Shown: piece after piece, positions 24,342 to 33,348 of the stretch
Layout: the number at the start of each line of letters is the position of its first letter
Position numbering within the stretch: position 1 is the first letter of the stretch
NCBI GenBank assembly: GCA_031292735.1
Contig: JARLGP010000130.1
Location: 1 to 40,014 of the forward strand
Length of the DNA stretch: 40,014 bases
Source of the DNA: Holophaga sp.
GTDB lineage: Bacteria; Acidobacteriota; Holophagae; Holophagales; Holophagaceae
Direction: 5' to 3'
Notes under the pieces: generated by a model
The model's database searches: none
Seen by the model: only the letters and a program-made list of their open reading frames with translations
Told to the model about the DNA's origin: nothing
Translations under genes and position numbers: made by a program

Positions 24342-25559
24342 ATGGCCTCACCAGCCCAGGAGCGCGATCAAGGGCCTGTTGAGCTGGTGCGACGGGGCTG
24401 GGGCACCCTGCAGGAGGCGGCGGCCGGCTTCAGCCGCAATTCCGATCTGCGCCAGGCCTCGTCCCTGGCCTTCTACAGCACCCTGGCCCTGATCCCGGCC
24501 CTGCTGCTGTTGACCTTCCTGCTGAGCGTGGCCATCGGCTCCTCCCAGGCGGCCACCCAGAAGACCTCCGAGTTCATCCGGCAGGTGATCCCGCGCTTCG
24601 GCGAGGTGGTCCTGCGCGAGGTGGGCAGCCTGGCCAGCCATCCCCGGGCCGCGGGCACCCTGAACCTGCTGGTGCTCACCTGGAGCCTCACTCCGCTGGT
24701 GTCCTGCCTGCGGGAGGTGATCAACACCATGTTCAAGCAGCGCAACCGGCGCACCCTCCTGGCCTCCAAGGCCATGGACCTGGCCACCGGCATGGCCTTC
24801 ATCGTCGGCCTGGCCGGGATGGCCGGGGCCGGGGTGGCGCTCAAGTACCTGGCCAGGTTCTCCTGGGACATCCGGCCCCCGGTCTCGCTCAATTTCTCCC
24901 TGCCCTTCGGCCTCACCGTGCTGCTGGTATGGGCCGTGTACTTCGCCTTCACCCCCCAGGTGCGCAACCGGCACCGGCTGGCCGGGGCCCTCACCACCGC
25001 GGTCCTCTGGTTCCTGCTGCGGCCCGCCTTCACCCTGTTCCTCACCCACGACCCGGGCTACGGCTTCGCCTTCGGCTCGTTCAAGTCGATCTTCATCGTG
25101 GTCATCTGGATCTACTACTCCATGGCGGCGCTGCTGTTCGGCGCGGAGGTGGTGGCCTCCCTGCACCGGGGCGAGCGCCTGCCCATCCATCGGCTCATGG
25201 CGCGCCAGGGGGGCGTGCCGTTCCAGGGCGACACCCGCCTGCTGCTGGAGGCGCCCACCGGCTGGGTGTTCTTCCAGCAGGGCGATCCGGGCACGGAGAT
25301 GTTCTTCGTGCTGTCCGGGCTGGTGAGCATCCGCCAGGACGGGCACCAGGTGGCCCAGGTGCGCAAGGGCAACTGCTTCGGGGAAATGACCTTCCTGCTG
25401 GGGCTGGAGCGGGAGGCCACGGCCGTCGCCATGGAGCCCTGCCGGTGCGTGATCATCCACAACCACAACTTCGAGGCCCTGCTGCTGGAATTCCCCGGCA
25501 TCGTCCGGGAAATGCTGGTGGAGATGGCTTCCCGGCTGAGCGAGGAAAAGGTTCATTAG
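24342..25559 (+). CDS. YihY/BrkB-family membrane protein fused to a cyclic-nucleotide-binding domain
   Basis: A 405-residue inner-membrane protein. Residues 1-280 are a YihY/UPF0761 domain with about six membrane helices. The conserved first block is QASSLAFYSTLALIPALLL; later come REVINTMFKQRNRR, AVLWFLLRPAFTLF and IVVIWIYYSMAALLFGAE. Residues 300-400 form a cNMP-binding beta-roll (VFFQQGDPGTEMFFVLSGLV, then GNCFGEMTFLLGLEREATAVA). YihY proteins are of debated function, being neither proven transporters nor RNase BN. The fused sensory domain suggests control by a nucleotide ligand, though ligand-binding residues cannot be confirmed by eye. GGAG upstream favours ATG 24342 over 24327. Confidence 0.9.
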   Translation: MASPAQERDQGPVELVRRGWGTLQEAAAGFSRNSDLRQASSLAFYSTLALIPALLLLTFLLSVAIGSSQAATQKTSEFIRQVIPRFGEVVLREVGSLASHPRAAGTLNLLVLTWSLTPLVSCLREVINTMFKQRNRRTLLASKAMDLATGMAFIVGLAGMAGAGVALKYLARFSWDIRPPVSLNFSLPFGLTVLLVWAVYFAFTPQVRNRHRLAGALTTAVLWFLLRPAFTLFLTHDPGYGFAFGSFKSIFIVVIWIYYSMAALLFGAEVVASLHRGERLPIHRLMARQGGVPFQGDTRLLLEAPTGWVFFQQGDPGTEMFFVLSGLVSIRQDGHQVAQVRKGNCFGEMTFLLGLEREATAVAMEPCRCVIIHNHNFEALLLEFPGIVREMLVEMASRLSEEKVH

Positions 25560-25619
25560 CGCCCCGCGGGCGCATAATCAAGGCCGGGATCCTTCTTCCC
25601 TCGCCGTGGAGCCGATGCC

Positions 25620-28535
25620 GTGAAGCCCAACTCTGCCGCCGTCGCCTTTCCCATGGTGGGGATCGGTGCGTCGGCCGGGGGCCTGGAGGCCCTGGAGAAA
25701 TTTCTGGCTCATGTTCCGGCGGATTCCGGCCTGGCCTTCGCGGTGATCCAGCACCTGGACCCCACGGTGGAGGACCTCCTGCCGGAACTGCTCCAGCGCA
25801 TCACCCCCATGGCCGTGCTCCAGGCCCGGGACCAGGTGGTGGTCTGCCCCAACTGCGTCTATGTGATCCCGCCCAACAAGAACATGGCCCTGCGCGAAGG
25901 CAGGCTGCACCTCTCGGCCCCGCAGGCGGCCCGGGGCATGCGCCTGCCCATCGACTTCTTCTTCCTGTCCCTGGCCGAGGACCAGCAGGCCCGCAGCATC
26001 GGGGTGGTGCTGTCCGGCATGGGCACCGACGGCTGTGCCGGGCTGCGTGCCATCAAGCAGCGGGGCGGCCTGGGCCTGGCCCAGGATCCCGCCGGCGCCC
26101 GGTTCGACAGCATGCCCCGGGCGGTGATCGCCGCCGGGCTGACCGACGCGGTGGCGCCGGCGGAGCTGCTGCCCCTGAAGATCCTCGCCTTCATCCACCA
26201 GATGCCCGGTTACCCGGAACCCGCCGCCGCCCAGGTGTCCGACGAGCAGGCCCTGGAGCAGGTGGTCCAGCTGCTGCGCAAGCGCACCGGCCAGGAGTTC
26301 TCCCTCTACAAGCGGAACACCGTGATCCGCAGGATCGAACGGCGCATGGGCGTGCACCAGCTGGCCACCATCCAGGGCTACGTGCGCTTCCTGGAGGCCA
26401 ACCCCGGCGAACTGGAGCTGCTGTTCAAGGAGCTGCTGATCGGGGTCACCAGTTTCCTCCGGGATCCGGCCCTGTGGCAGACCCTGCGGGAGGAGGTGCT
26501 GCCCGCCCTGCTCCGGGACCGGCCCAAGGGCTGGACCTTCCGGGCCTGGGTGCCCGGCTGTTCCACCGGGGAGGAAGCCTATGGGCTCGCCATCACCTTC
26601 CAGGAGGCCCTGGCCCAGGCCCATCCGGCCCGGCCCGGCACCCTGCAGATCTTCGCCACCGACCTGGACCGCGACGCCATCACCCGGGCCCGGCAGGGCC
26701 TGTTCAAGGCCGACCTCGCCGCCGACCTGGGCCAGGAGCGCCTGGACCGCTATTTCATCCGGGAAGAAGAGGGCTACCGGGTGCGCAAGGAGATCCGGGA
26801 AATGGTGGTGTTCGCGCCCCAGAACCTGATCATGGACCCGCCCTTCACCAGGCTCGATCTGCTCAGCTGCCGCAACCTGCTCATCTACCTGAGCCCGGAG
26901 CTGCAGAAGAAGCTCATGCTGCTGTTCCACTACAGCCTGATCCCGGGCGGCATTCTCTGCCTGGGCAATTCCGAAAGCGTCGGCGCCAACACCGACCTGT
27001 TCGCCTCCTGGGCGCCCAAATCCCACCTGTACCGGCGCTGCGAGACCCGACCCAGCAGGGCCTTGACCTTCCCCCCCAGCTTCGCCCTCAACCGGCCGGG
27101 CGCCTCGACGGAGCCGAAAATGGCTGAAATGGTCCCCAATCTCTCTGCCCTCGCGGACCAGGTCCTGCTCCAGCAGTTCGCCCCGCCCGCGGTGCTGGTC
27201 AACGAGGCCGGCGACATCCTCTACATCAGCGGCCGCACCGGCAAGTATCTGGAACCCGCGGCGGGCAAGGCCAACTGGAACATCTACGCCATGGCCCGGG
27301 ACGGCCTGCGCATGGAGCTGGCCGGCGCCCTGCACCGGGCGCTGCGCCAGGACACTGCCGTGGCGGTCTCGGGGCTCAAGGTGGGCACCAACGGCGGAAC
27401 CCAGATGGTGGCCCTCACCGTGCAGCAGCTGGCCGCGCCCGGCCCGCTCCAGGGGCTGATCATGGTGGTGTTCCGCGACCTGCCCACTCCGCCCCCGGGC
27501 GCGGTCGCCCCCAAGGGCGGCGCGGCCAGCGGCCGGGTCAAGGAGCTGGAGGGCGAACTGAACCTGAGCCGGGAAGCGCTGCACGACCTGCAGCAGGAGA
27601 TGCAGACCTCCCAGGAGGAGCTCAAGTCCACCAACGAGGAACTGCAGTCCACCAACGAGGAGCTGCAGTCCACCAACGAGGAGCTGACCACCTCCAAGGA
27701 GGAGCTGCAGTCGCTGAACGAGGAACTGCAGACCATCAACGCCGAGCAGCAGGCCCGGATGGAGGAGCTGGCCCGCACCAGCAGCGACATGAAGAACCTC
27801 CTGGACAGCACCAACATCGCCACCGTGTTCCTGGACCAGGACCTTAAAGTGGGGCGCTTCACCTCCGGAGCCAGCCAGCTCTACCAGCTGCTGCCCGGCG
27901 ACGTGGGCCGGCCGCTCACCGACATCACCACCACCCTGGGCTACCCCCGGCTGCCGGAGGACGCCCGGGAGGTGCTGCGCACCCTCGTCCCCACCGAAAA
28001 GACCGTCACCAGCCAGGACGGGCGCTGGTTCTCGGTGCGGATCATGCCCTACCGCACCCAGGACAACCGCATCGACGGCCTGGTGCTCACCTTCAACGAG
28101 ACCACCACCGCCAAGCTGCTGGAGCGGGACCTGCGGGCCACCGCCGGGCAGTTCCAGGCCTTCCTGGACCGCCTGGCGATGGGCTACGCCCTGTGCGCCA
28201 CCGGCCCCGGCCTGGGCGTGGACGGCCAGCTGGTGAAGGTCAACCGGGCCTTCAACCGGATGTTCTCCCCCGCTCCCGGCGCCCGGTCCCTGCTGGAAGT
28301 CCTGCCGGCCCTGGGGCCCGCGCTGGGCGAGGCGCTGGAAAAGAAGCTTTTGAACGGCGAAATCCGTGTTTTGGAACCATACTTGGCCGTGGGCGGAATA
28401 TCTTATGAGGTAACCATTTTCCACCCCGCCCCCGACCATTTCGCCTGCGTATTCAGAGACAGCGCCCAACCCGGACACCTGTTCGAGGAACCTGCCAGCG
28501 GTGAGTGCCATGAGAATGCAGAACCAGGACACTGA
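25620..28535 (+). CDS. CheB-CheR hybrid with coiled coil and PAS domains
   Basis: A 971-residue fusion. The CheB methylesterase domain (about 10-195, no receiver in front) keeps the triad: Ser18 in GIGASAGG, His45 in IQHLDP and Asp137 in SGMGTDGC. The CheR domain (about 210-480) has TSFLRDP, the AdoMet site VPGCSTGEEAY, FATDLDRDAI and LIMDPPF..LDLLSCRNLLIYL. A PAS-like segment, a glutamate-rich coiled coil with repeated STNEELQ units (about 640-720), and two more PAS domains follow. The protein would both methylate and demethylate receptors or unknown partners, outside the classical pathway. Start is GTG; the last 26 bp overlap the next gene, so the two are probably translationally coupled. 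Confidence 0.93.
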   Translation: MKPNSAAVAFPMVGIGASAGGLEALEKFLAHVPADSGLAFAVIQHLDPTVEDLLPELLQRITPMAVLQARDQVVVCPNCVYVIPPNKNMALREGRLHLSAPQAARGMRLPIDFFFLSLAEDQQARSIGVVLSGMGTDGCAGLRAIKQRGGLGLAQDPAGARFDSMPRAVIAAGLTDAVAPAELLPLKILAFIHQMPGYPEPAAAQVSDEQALEQVVQLLRKRTGQEFSLYKRNTVIRRIERRMGVHQLATIQGYVRFLEANPGELELLFKELLIGVTSFLRDPALWQTLREEVLPALLRDRPKGWTFRAWVPGCSTGEEAYGLAITFQEALAQAHPARPGTLQIFATDLDRDAITRARQGLFKADLAADLGQERLDRYFIREEEGYRVRKEIREMVVFAPQNLIMDPPFTRLDLLSCRNLLIYLSPELQKKLMLLFHYSLIPGGILCLGNSESVGANTDLFASWAPKSHLYRRCETRPSRALTFPPSFALNRPGASTEPKMAEMVPNLSALADQVLLQQFAPPAVLVNEAGDILYISGRTGKYLEPAAGKANWNIYAMARDGLRMELAGALHRALRQDTAVAVSGLKVGTNGGTQMVALTVQQLAAPGPLQGLIMVVFRDLPTPPPGAVAPKGGAASGRVKELEGELNLSREALHDLQQEMQTSQEELKSTNEELQSTNEELQSTNEELTTSKEELQSLNEELQTINAEQQARMEELARTSSDMKNLLDSTNIATVFLDQDLKVGRFTSGASQLYQLLPGDVGRPLTDITTTLGYPRLPEDAREVLRTLVPTEKTVTSQDGRWFSVRIMPYRTQDNRIDGLVLTFNETTTAKLLERDLRATAGQFQAFLDRLAMGYALCATGPGLGVDGQLVKVNRAFNRMFSPAPGARSLLEVLPALGPALGEALEKKLLNGEIRVLEPYLAVGGISYEVTIFHPAPDHFACVFRDSAQPGHLFEEPASGECHENAEPGH

Positions 28536-29631
28536 ACCGGGCCGGCCGCAACGCCGGCGGGAGGACGGGAACGGCCCGTCCCCGGGCGAGGTGGATGCCC
28601 GGAGGCTGCTCCAGGAACTGGAACTGCACAAGATCGAGCTGGAGATGCAGAACGAGGAACTGCACCGGGCCCAGGCGGAGCTCCGGGTGTCCAGGGCCCT
28701 CATCGACCAGCAGGTGGCGAGCCACACCGCGGAACTCACCCGGGCCGTCCGGAACCTTTCCGCCGAAGTGCAGGAGCGCTGCCAGGCGGAACGGTCCCTG
28801 ACCGGCGCCTTCACCGAACTGGAGCGGATCAAGGACCGCCTGCAGGCCGAGAACGCCTCGCTCCACCAGCAGCAGGACTGGCACCCCTTCGAGGTGCTCA
28901 TCGGCCCCAGCGCGGCGGTGGCCGTGCTGAGGTCGCAGGTGGAGGCGGCGGCGGCCCTGGAAACCCCGGTGCTGCTGCTGGGGGAAGCCGGCACCGGCAA
29001 GGGGATGGCGGCCCGGGCCATCCACAGCCTGAGCGCGCGCCGCTACCGGCCGCTGAACACCGCGGGCTGCGCCACCCTGGCGCCGGAGCGGCTGGAAAGC
29101 ATGCTGTTCGGCGAGCCCAGGGGCGGAGCGCCCGGCGCCCGGCGGCGCATCGGCCAGTTCGAACTGGCCGACCACGGCACCCTGTTCCTGGATGAGGTCG
29201 GCGCGCTGCCCCTGGAACTCCAGGCCAGGCTGCTGGAGGCCATCCGGGGCCAGGCCAGACCGGACGTGCGGATCCTGGCGGGCAGCAACCGGCGGTTGCG
29301 TGAAAGCGCCCGCGACGGGCGGTTCCTGGAGGATCTCTACACCAGCCTGGGCCCGCAGGCCATGATGCTGCCCCCGCTGCGCGAGCGCCGGGAGGACATT
29401 CCCAGCTTCGTGGCCACCTTCATGGCCAGGTTCAACCGGATCCTGGGCAAGAGCATCGAGCGGGTCTCCGACCGCGCCATGGAACTGCTGATGGCCAGGG
29501 CCTGGCCCGGCAACCTCCGGGAACTGGAGAACGTCATCGAGCTGGCCATGATCACCTGCCCGGGGCCCATCCTGGAGTTCCCGGAGCGGCAGCCGAACAA
29601 CGCTAGTGCGGCAACGGTATCCCCAAGCTAG
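28510..29631 (+). CDS. Degenerate sigma-54-activator-like AAA+ protein with coiled-coil N-terminus
   Basis: A 373-residue protein. The N-terminus (about 30-120) has the LLQELELHKIELEMQNEELHRAQ helix seen in sensors linked to CheB-CheR hybrids. Residues 130-360 are an NtrC-type AAA+ domain: Walker A GEAGTGKG (158-165, canonical GETGTGKE), Walker B LFLDEVG, and sensor region RPWPGN-like ARAWPGNLRELENV. The sigma-54 contact loop GAFTGA is replaced by GGAPGA (205-210), and no C-terminal Fis-type helix-turn-helix follows. It is therefore unlikely to activate sigma-54 promoters in the usual way. GTG 28501 and ATG 28516 are alternative starts. It overlaps the CheB-CheR gene upstream and the convergent rluA-type gene by 29 bp. 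Confidence 0.85.
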   Translation: MRMQNQDTEPGRPQRRREDGNGPSPGEVDARRLLQELELHKIELEMQNEELHRAQAELRVSRALIDQQVASHTAELTRAVRNLSAEVQERCQAERSLTGAFTELERIKDRLQAENASLHQQQDWHPFEVLIGPSAAVAVLRSQVEAAAALETPVLLLGEAGTGKGMAARAIHSLSARRYRPLNTAGCATLAPERLESMLFGEPRGGAPGARRRIGQFELADHGTLFLDEVGALPLELQARLLEAIRGQARPDVRILAGSNRRLRESARDGRFLEDLYTSLGPQAMMLPPLRERREDIPSFVATFMARFNRILGKSIERVSDRAMELLMARAWPGNLRELENVIELAMITCPGPILEFPERQPNNASAATVSPS

Positions 29632-30601
29632 CCAGCACCTCCTGATAGGCCGCCGGCAGCGGGGCCTGGAAATCCAGGCGCCGGTCGTCGCCGGGGTGGT
29701 TGATGGAGAGCTTCCAGGCATGCAGCATGGGGTGCGGGCACGGGAAGCTGCGCCGGTTGCTGTCCAGCCAGGAGGGGGCGCCGCCGTAGAGCGGATCGCC
29801 GAGGATGGGCGCGCCCAGGAACGACAGGTGGACCCGGATCTGGTGGGTGCGTCCGGTGAGCAGTTCGCACTCCACCAGGGCCAGGCCGCAGGCCGTGGCC
29901 AGCAGCTTCACCCGGGTCTGGGAGGGGCGGCCGGCGGCGTTGACCGCCATCTTCAGGCGGTCCACCCGGTGCCGGGCGATGGGCTGGTCCACCAGAACCG
30001 AGCCCACCTCGGGCAGTTTGCGGCTCATGCGCACCAGGGCCAGGTAGTGCTTTTCCACCGTGCGGTCCTTGAACTGCAGCTGGAGCGACTGCTGGCTGCC
30101 CACATCCTTGGCCATGGCCAGGCAGCCGGTGGTGTAGCGGTCCAGCCGGTGCACCAGGCCCGGCCACACCGGGGCCGGAACCTCGTCCTCCTCGTCCTCC
30201 GGCACCGGCTCGTCCAGGTCCAGGGTGAAGGGCTTCTGCAGCCGGCCCAGCAGGGCGTTCAGCACGGTTCCGGACGGGTGTCCGGGCCCGGGATGCACCA
30301 CCATGCCGGCCGGCTTGTCCACGATCCACAGGTGGTTGTCCTCGAACAGGGTGGGCAGGTCGATGGTCTCGGGCTGGAGGTACATGGCCGGCGGGGCGGG
30401 ATCGGGCAGTTCGGTTTCCACCGTGGCGCCGGAGCGGATCCGGGTGCCGGCCTTCATGACCACCTCGCCGTTCACCCGCACCTTGCCGGCGCGGACCCAG
30501 GCGTCCCAACGGGAGCGGGCGAATTCCGGATAACTGTCAGCCAGGAACCGGTCCAGGCGCGGCGCCCCATCGGGCAGGAAATGGCTCACCGTGCCGCTCA
30601 T
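29603..30601 (-). CDS. RluA/RluD-family pseudouridine synthase
   Basis: A 332-residue RNA-modifying enzyme that isomerises uridines in 23S rRNA or tRNA. An S4-like RNA-binding domain (about 10-75: RLDRFLADSYPEFARSRW and GKVRVNGEVV) precedes the catalytic domain. The latter has VDKPAGMVVHPG, the catalytic aspartate in GLVHRLDRYTTGCL, and GRTHQIRVHLSFLGAPILGDPLYGG. A short acidic insertion (about residues 125-145) interrupts the usual loop. The true start is ATG 30601, overlapping the lgt stop by 4 bp (ATGA), which indicates coupled translation. The frame upstream of it is a shadow in lgt. RluD is the closest namesake, but the target site is uncertain. Confidence 0.92.
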   Translation of the reverse strand: MSGTVSHFLPDGAPRLDRFLADSYPEFARSRWDAWVRAGKVRVNGEVVMKAGTRIRSGATVETELPDPAPPAMYLQPETIDLPTLFEDNHLWIVDKPAGMVVHPGPGHPSGTVLNALLGRLQKPFTLDLDEPVPEDEEDEVPAPVWPGLVHRLDRYTTGCLAMAKDVGSQQSLQLQFKDRTVEKHYLALVRMSRKLPEVGSVLVDQPIARHRVDRLKMAVNAAGRPSQTRVKLLATACGLALVECELLTGRTHQIRVHLSFLGAPILGDPLYGGAPSWLDSNRRSFPCPHPMLHAWKLSINHPGDDRRLDFQAPLPAAYQEVLASLGIPLPH

Positions 30602-31395
30602 GCCATCACCGCCGTCCGCGCGCGCCGGGAGAACCAGGCCAGCATGCCCACCCCGAACAGGATGAACAGGCAACTGGTGGCCCGGCCGGTGGAAAGCCAG
30701 GGGATGTCCAGCAGGAAGCCCCGGTCCAGGTCGCCCCGCCAGTGTTCGGTCACGATCCGGCCGATGCCTTCGAGGATGAAGTAGCAGCCGGCGATCTGGC
30801 CCACGAAGCGCCGGTATTTGCGCAGCACCAGCAGGATGACCATGATCAGCAGGTTGGTGAAGGCGGTGTAGAGCTGCACCGGATGCAAGGACATGGCCAG
30901 GGGGGTGCCGGACAGGATCTGGGCGTTGGGATCGGTGAAGGTGACCGCCCAGGGCAAGGTGCAGCTGGTGCCGTAGCAGCATCCGGCGGAAAAGCAGCCC
31001 AGCCGGCCGACGGCCTGGCCCAGGGCCACGGCCGGGGTGAGGCAGTCCAGGGTCTGGGCCAGGGGCAGCTTCAGCCGCCGCACCCGCCAGAAAAAGGCCA
31101 GGGTGGCGCCGATGATGCCGCCGTGGATGGCCCCGCCCGCGCGCAGGTAGCCCAGGTCGAACACCTGCTTGAAGCCCACGCCGTTGCAGAGGTCGACGAT
31201 GATCATCAGCAGCTTGGAGCCCACCACCCCGGCCAGCAGCAGGGTGATGGCCAGGTCCGAAATGGCTTCCGGCGCCAGCCCCTCCCGGCGCCCCAGGCGC
31301 TGGGCCAGGATCAGGGCCAGGAAGAATCCCAAGGTCAGCAGCAGACCGTAGGTGCCGATGGGAAAGCTCCCGATTTTGAAGAGGATTGGATGCAT
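30598..31395 (-). CDS. lgt: Prolipoprotein diacylglyceryl transferase
   Basis: A 265-residue inner-membrane enzyme of about seven helices that transfers diacylglycerol from phosphatidylglycerol to the lipobox cysteine of prolipoproteins. Seen are IGTYGLLLTLGF near the N-terminus, LRAGGAIHGGIIG (with the conserved H/GG block), the signature GRLGCFSAGCCYG, and LHPVQLYTA. Length is normal for the family. Possible clients in this window include the Ig-like lipoprotein and the FGE-like lipoprotein. It is translationally coupled to the downstream pseudouridine synthase. Confidence 0.95.
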   Translation of the reverse strand: MHPILFKIGSFPIGTYGLLLTLGFFLALILAQRLGRREGLAPEAISDLAITLLLAGVVGSKLLMIIVDLCNGVGFKQVFDLGYLRAGGAIHGGIIGATLAFFWRVRRLKLPLAQTLDCLTPAVALGQAVGRLGCFSAGCCYGTSCTLPWAVTFTDPNAQILSGTPLAMSLHPVQLYTAFTNLLIMVILLVLRKYRRFVGQIAGCYFILEGIGRIVTEHWRGDLDRGFLLDIPWLSTGRATSCLFILFGVGMLAWFSRRARTAVMA

Positions 31396-31480
31396 GTCTG
31401 TCCTTGGGAAGGTCGATGGGCCGGACCGGGCCCGACTCCCGTCCAGGTTACTTCAGAACGGGCCGAAGCCACGGGAATAC

Positions 31481-32632
31481 CTAGCCGACGGCCAGGCCTT
31501 CCCACGCCAGGGCGGCGTAGAGCCTGGCGGCCTGCTCCACCTGGGTCATGGCCACCTGCTCTTCCGGCGAGTGGGCCATCTCCAGCCGGCCCGGCCCGCA
31601 CACCACGGACAGGGAGCCCGCGGCCTGGAACACGGCGGCGTCAGAATGGGAACGGAACACGCTGGGCGTGCCGGGCAGTCCGGCCGCGGCCAGGGCCCGC
31701 CAGAACGGGGCCAGGAGGGGCGATTCGGGGGGATTGCGGTAGCCCATGGAACTGAACGTGACCTCCGCGGACAGCCCGCACAGGGGGTGGTCCCTGAGCG
31801 CCACCCGGCGCGCCCGTTCCAGCGCCTCGGACACCGTCTGGCGTTCGATCCCCGGGCGCCAGTGCACGTCGATCATGGCCGGGCAGGCCGCCGGCACCAC
31901 GAACAGGGTGCTCCCGCCCTGGATCTCCCGCGGGTTGGCCACCACCTGCCCGGCCAGTTCCGGCACCAGCAGCGCGTCGAAGATGGCCAGGATCCAGGAC
32001 AGCATGGCGTGGATGGCGTTGGCGCCGAATTCAGGCATGGCCGCGTGGGCCCGGCTGCCCTGGGCGGTGAGCTGGCATTCCAGATAGCCGTTGTGGGCGG
32101 TACAGGGCAGCAGGTCGGTGGGCTCGCCCACGATCACCAGCGGGGCGCGCACGCTCTCGATCAGGGCCAGGGCGCCGTCGCCGTATTCCTCCTCGCCCAC
32201 CACCAGGGCCAGGCACAGGCCCCGGGCCAGCGGCAGCCCGGACTGGTGCATCGCGATCACCGCCTCCACCATGGCCGCACACCCGCTCTTCATGTCGGCG
32301 GCGCCCAGGCCGTAGAGCACGTCCCCCTCCATCCGGGGCGCCTTGAAGCCGTGCACCGCCTCGATGGTGTCCATGTGGCCCACCCACATCATGCTGGCCG
32401 GCTGCGGCCCGATGCGGACCAGCAGGTTGTGCCGGGTGGCGCCGGAAGAAGCCACCGGTATCCACTCCACCACCAGGCCGGCCTGCTCCAGCCGGGCCGC
32501 GAACAGTTCGGCCACCGGCGCCTCCGCGTACGAAGGGCTGTAGACCCGCACCGAATCTTCCAACAGCAGCCGGAGCCGCCCGACATTCAGGAAGTCCCAG
32601 AACGGCTGGGCGGAACCGCCGCTAATCATCAT
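31481..32632 (-). CDS. M20-family metallopeptidase/deacylase (ArgE/DapE-like)
   Basis: A 383-residue di-zinc hydrolase. Metal-site motifs appear in order: VGHMDTIEA (first His-Asp), GLGAADMKSGCA (bridging Asp), VVGEEEYGDGA (catalytic and ligand glutamates), VGEPTDLLPC, and a final His in EMAHSPEEQ. The small dimerisation domain lies between about residues 175 and 285. The family removes acyl or succinyl groups from amino acids or cleaves small peptides. Which amide this member cleaves cannot be told. The ATG pair at 32629/32632 overlaps the end of the GNAT gene, so acetyltransferase and deacylase are probably co-expressed; the open frame extends to 32650. Confidence 0.88.
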   Translation of the reverse strand: MMISGGSAQPFWDFLNVGRLRLLLEDSVRVYSPSYAEAPVAELFAARLEQAGLVVEWIPVASSGATRHNLLVRIGPQPASMMWVGHMDTIEAVHGFKAPRMEGDVLYGLGAADMKSGCAAMVEAVIAMHQSGLPLARGLCLALVVGEEEYGDGALALIESVRAPLVIVGEPTDLLPCTAHNGYLECQLTAQGSRAHAAMPEFGANAIHAMLSWILAIFDALLVPELAGQVVANPREIQGGSTLFVVPAACPAMIDVHWRPGIERQTVSEALERARRVALRDHPLCGLSAEVTFSSMGYRNPPESPLLAPFWRALAAAGLPGTPSVFRSHSDAAVFQAAGSLSVVCGPGRLEMAHSPEEQVAMTQVEQAARLYAALAWEGLAVG

Positions 32633-33224
32633 CACCCTGGCCAGGCGCATAGTTCGGGCGGCTCGAAGGCGCCGGCTTGCGCCGGGTCGAGGCGGTCCGG
32701 GCCGGGCGCCGGTGGCGGAGGTAGTCGGGATCGTGGGTGAGGTTGCGGGACAGGAACACGTGCGGAGTCTCCTGGCCGAAGCCCTGGCTGCGGAAGAAGG
32801 CCAGGGCCGGCTCGTTCTCCGCGTCGGTGTCGACCATGATCATGCGCGCGCCCAGCTTGATGAACAGGTCCGTCATCCGCTCGAACAAGCGGGCAGCGAT
32901 GCCGTTGCGCGCCATGTCCTCGTCCACCCCCAGCCACAGCAGGTATCCATAGGTCCAGGCGCTTCCCTGCTTCTCCAGCAGGGTGCCCAGGGCGAACCCC
33001 ACCACCTTCTCGTCCTGTTCCGCCACCAGGCAGGTCTCGCTGTCGGAGGCGAAGTGCACGGCCAGTTCATACTGGTCCCAGGTCCGGTACAGCGCCGGCC
33101 ACTTGTCCGCGGGGAACAGGCGCTCGCCCAGGGCGAAGATGGCGGGCAGATCCACCAGGGACATCTCGCGGATGTTCACGTTGCTGGCGACGGGACGGGG
33201 TTTTATTTTTGATGAGCTGGACAT
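32622..33224 (-). CDS. GNAT-family N-acetyltransferase
   Basis: A 200-residue acetyl-CoA-dependent acetyltransferase. The GNAT fold is visible in VNIREMSLVDLPAIFALGE, CLVAEQDEKVVGFALGTLL, a diverged acetyl-CoA loop VDEDMARNGIAARLFERM (Q/RxxGxG/A-like) and ENEPALAFFRSQGF. The C-terminal 30 residues are basic and proline-rich. ATG 33224 with GGAAAG upstream is chosen; the open frame before it is non-coding repeat DNA. It overlaps the start of the downstream M20 peptidase gene by 11 bp, suggesting a pair that adds and removes an acyl group, or acts on related substrates. Confidence 0.88.
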   Translation of the reverse strand: MSSSSKIKPRPVASNVNIREMSLVDLPAIFALGERLFPADKWPALYRTWDQYELAVHFASDSETCLVAEQDEKVVGFALGTLLEKQGSAWTYGYLLWLGVDEDMARNGIAARLFERMTDLFIKLGARMIMVDTDAENEPALAFFRSQGFGQETPHVFLSRNLTHDPDYLRHRRPARTASTRRKPAPSSRPNYAPGQGDDD

Positions 33225-33348
33225 GTGCTTTCCAATGAGCGAAAACCCTAGTATACCCCGGGCCCGCAGGTTCCGGGGCGTCTCCGGCAAGCCGTCGTGA
33301 GGGAATAACCCTTCCCGTTTCGCGCGGCCCCCGGCTAAGCCGTTGCGC

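Noticed and set aside
27630..27760. Short tandem repeats in DNA resembling a repeat array
   Set aside because: They encode the STNEELQ heptads of the coiled coil in the CheB-CheR hybrid; there are no spacers, so this is not a CRISPR array.
25578..29021. 1147-codon open frame on the minus strand opposite the CheB-CheR hybrid and AAA+ genes
   Set aside because: It is a shadow produced by high GC at third positions of the plus-strand genes. The sequence is low-complexity G/Q/H/L-rich with no domains, while the plus-strand proteins have complete, recognisable domains.
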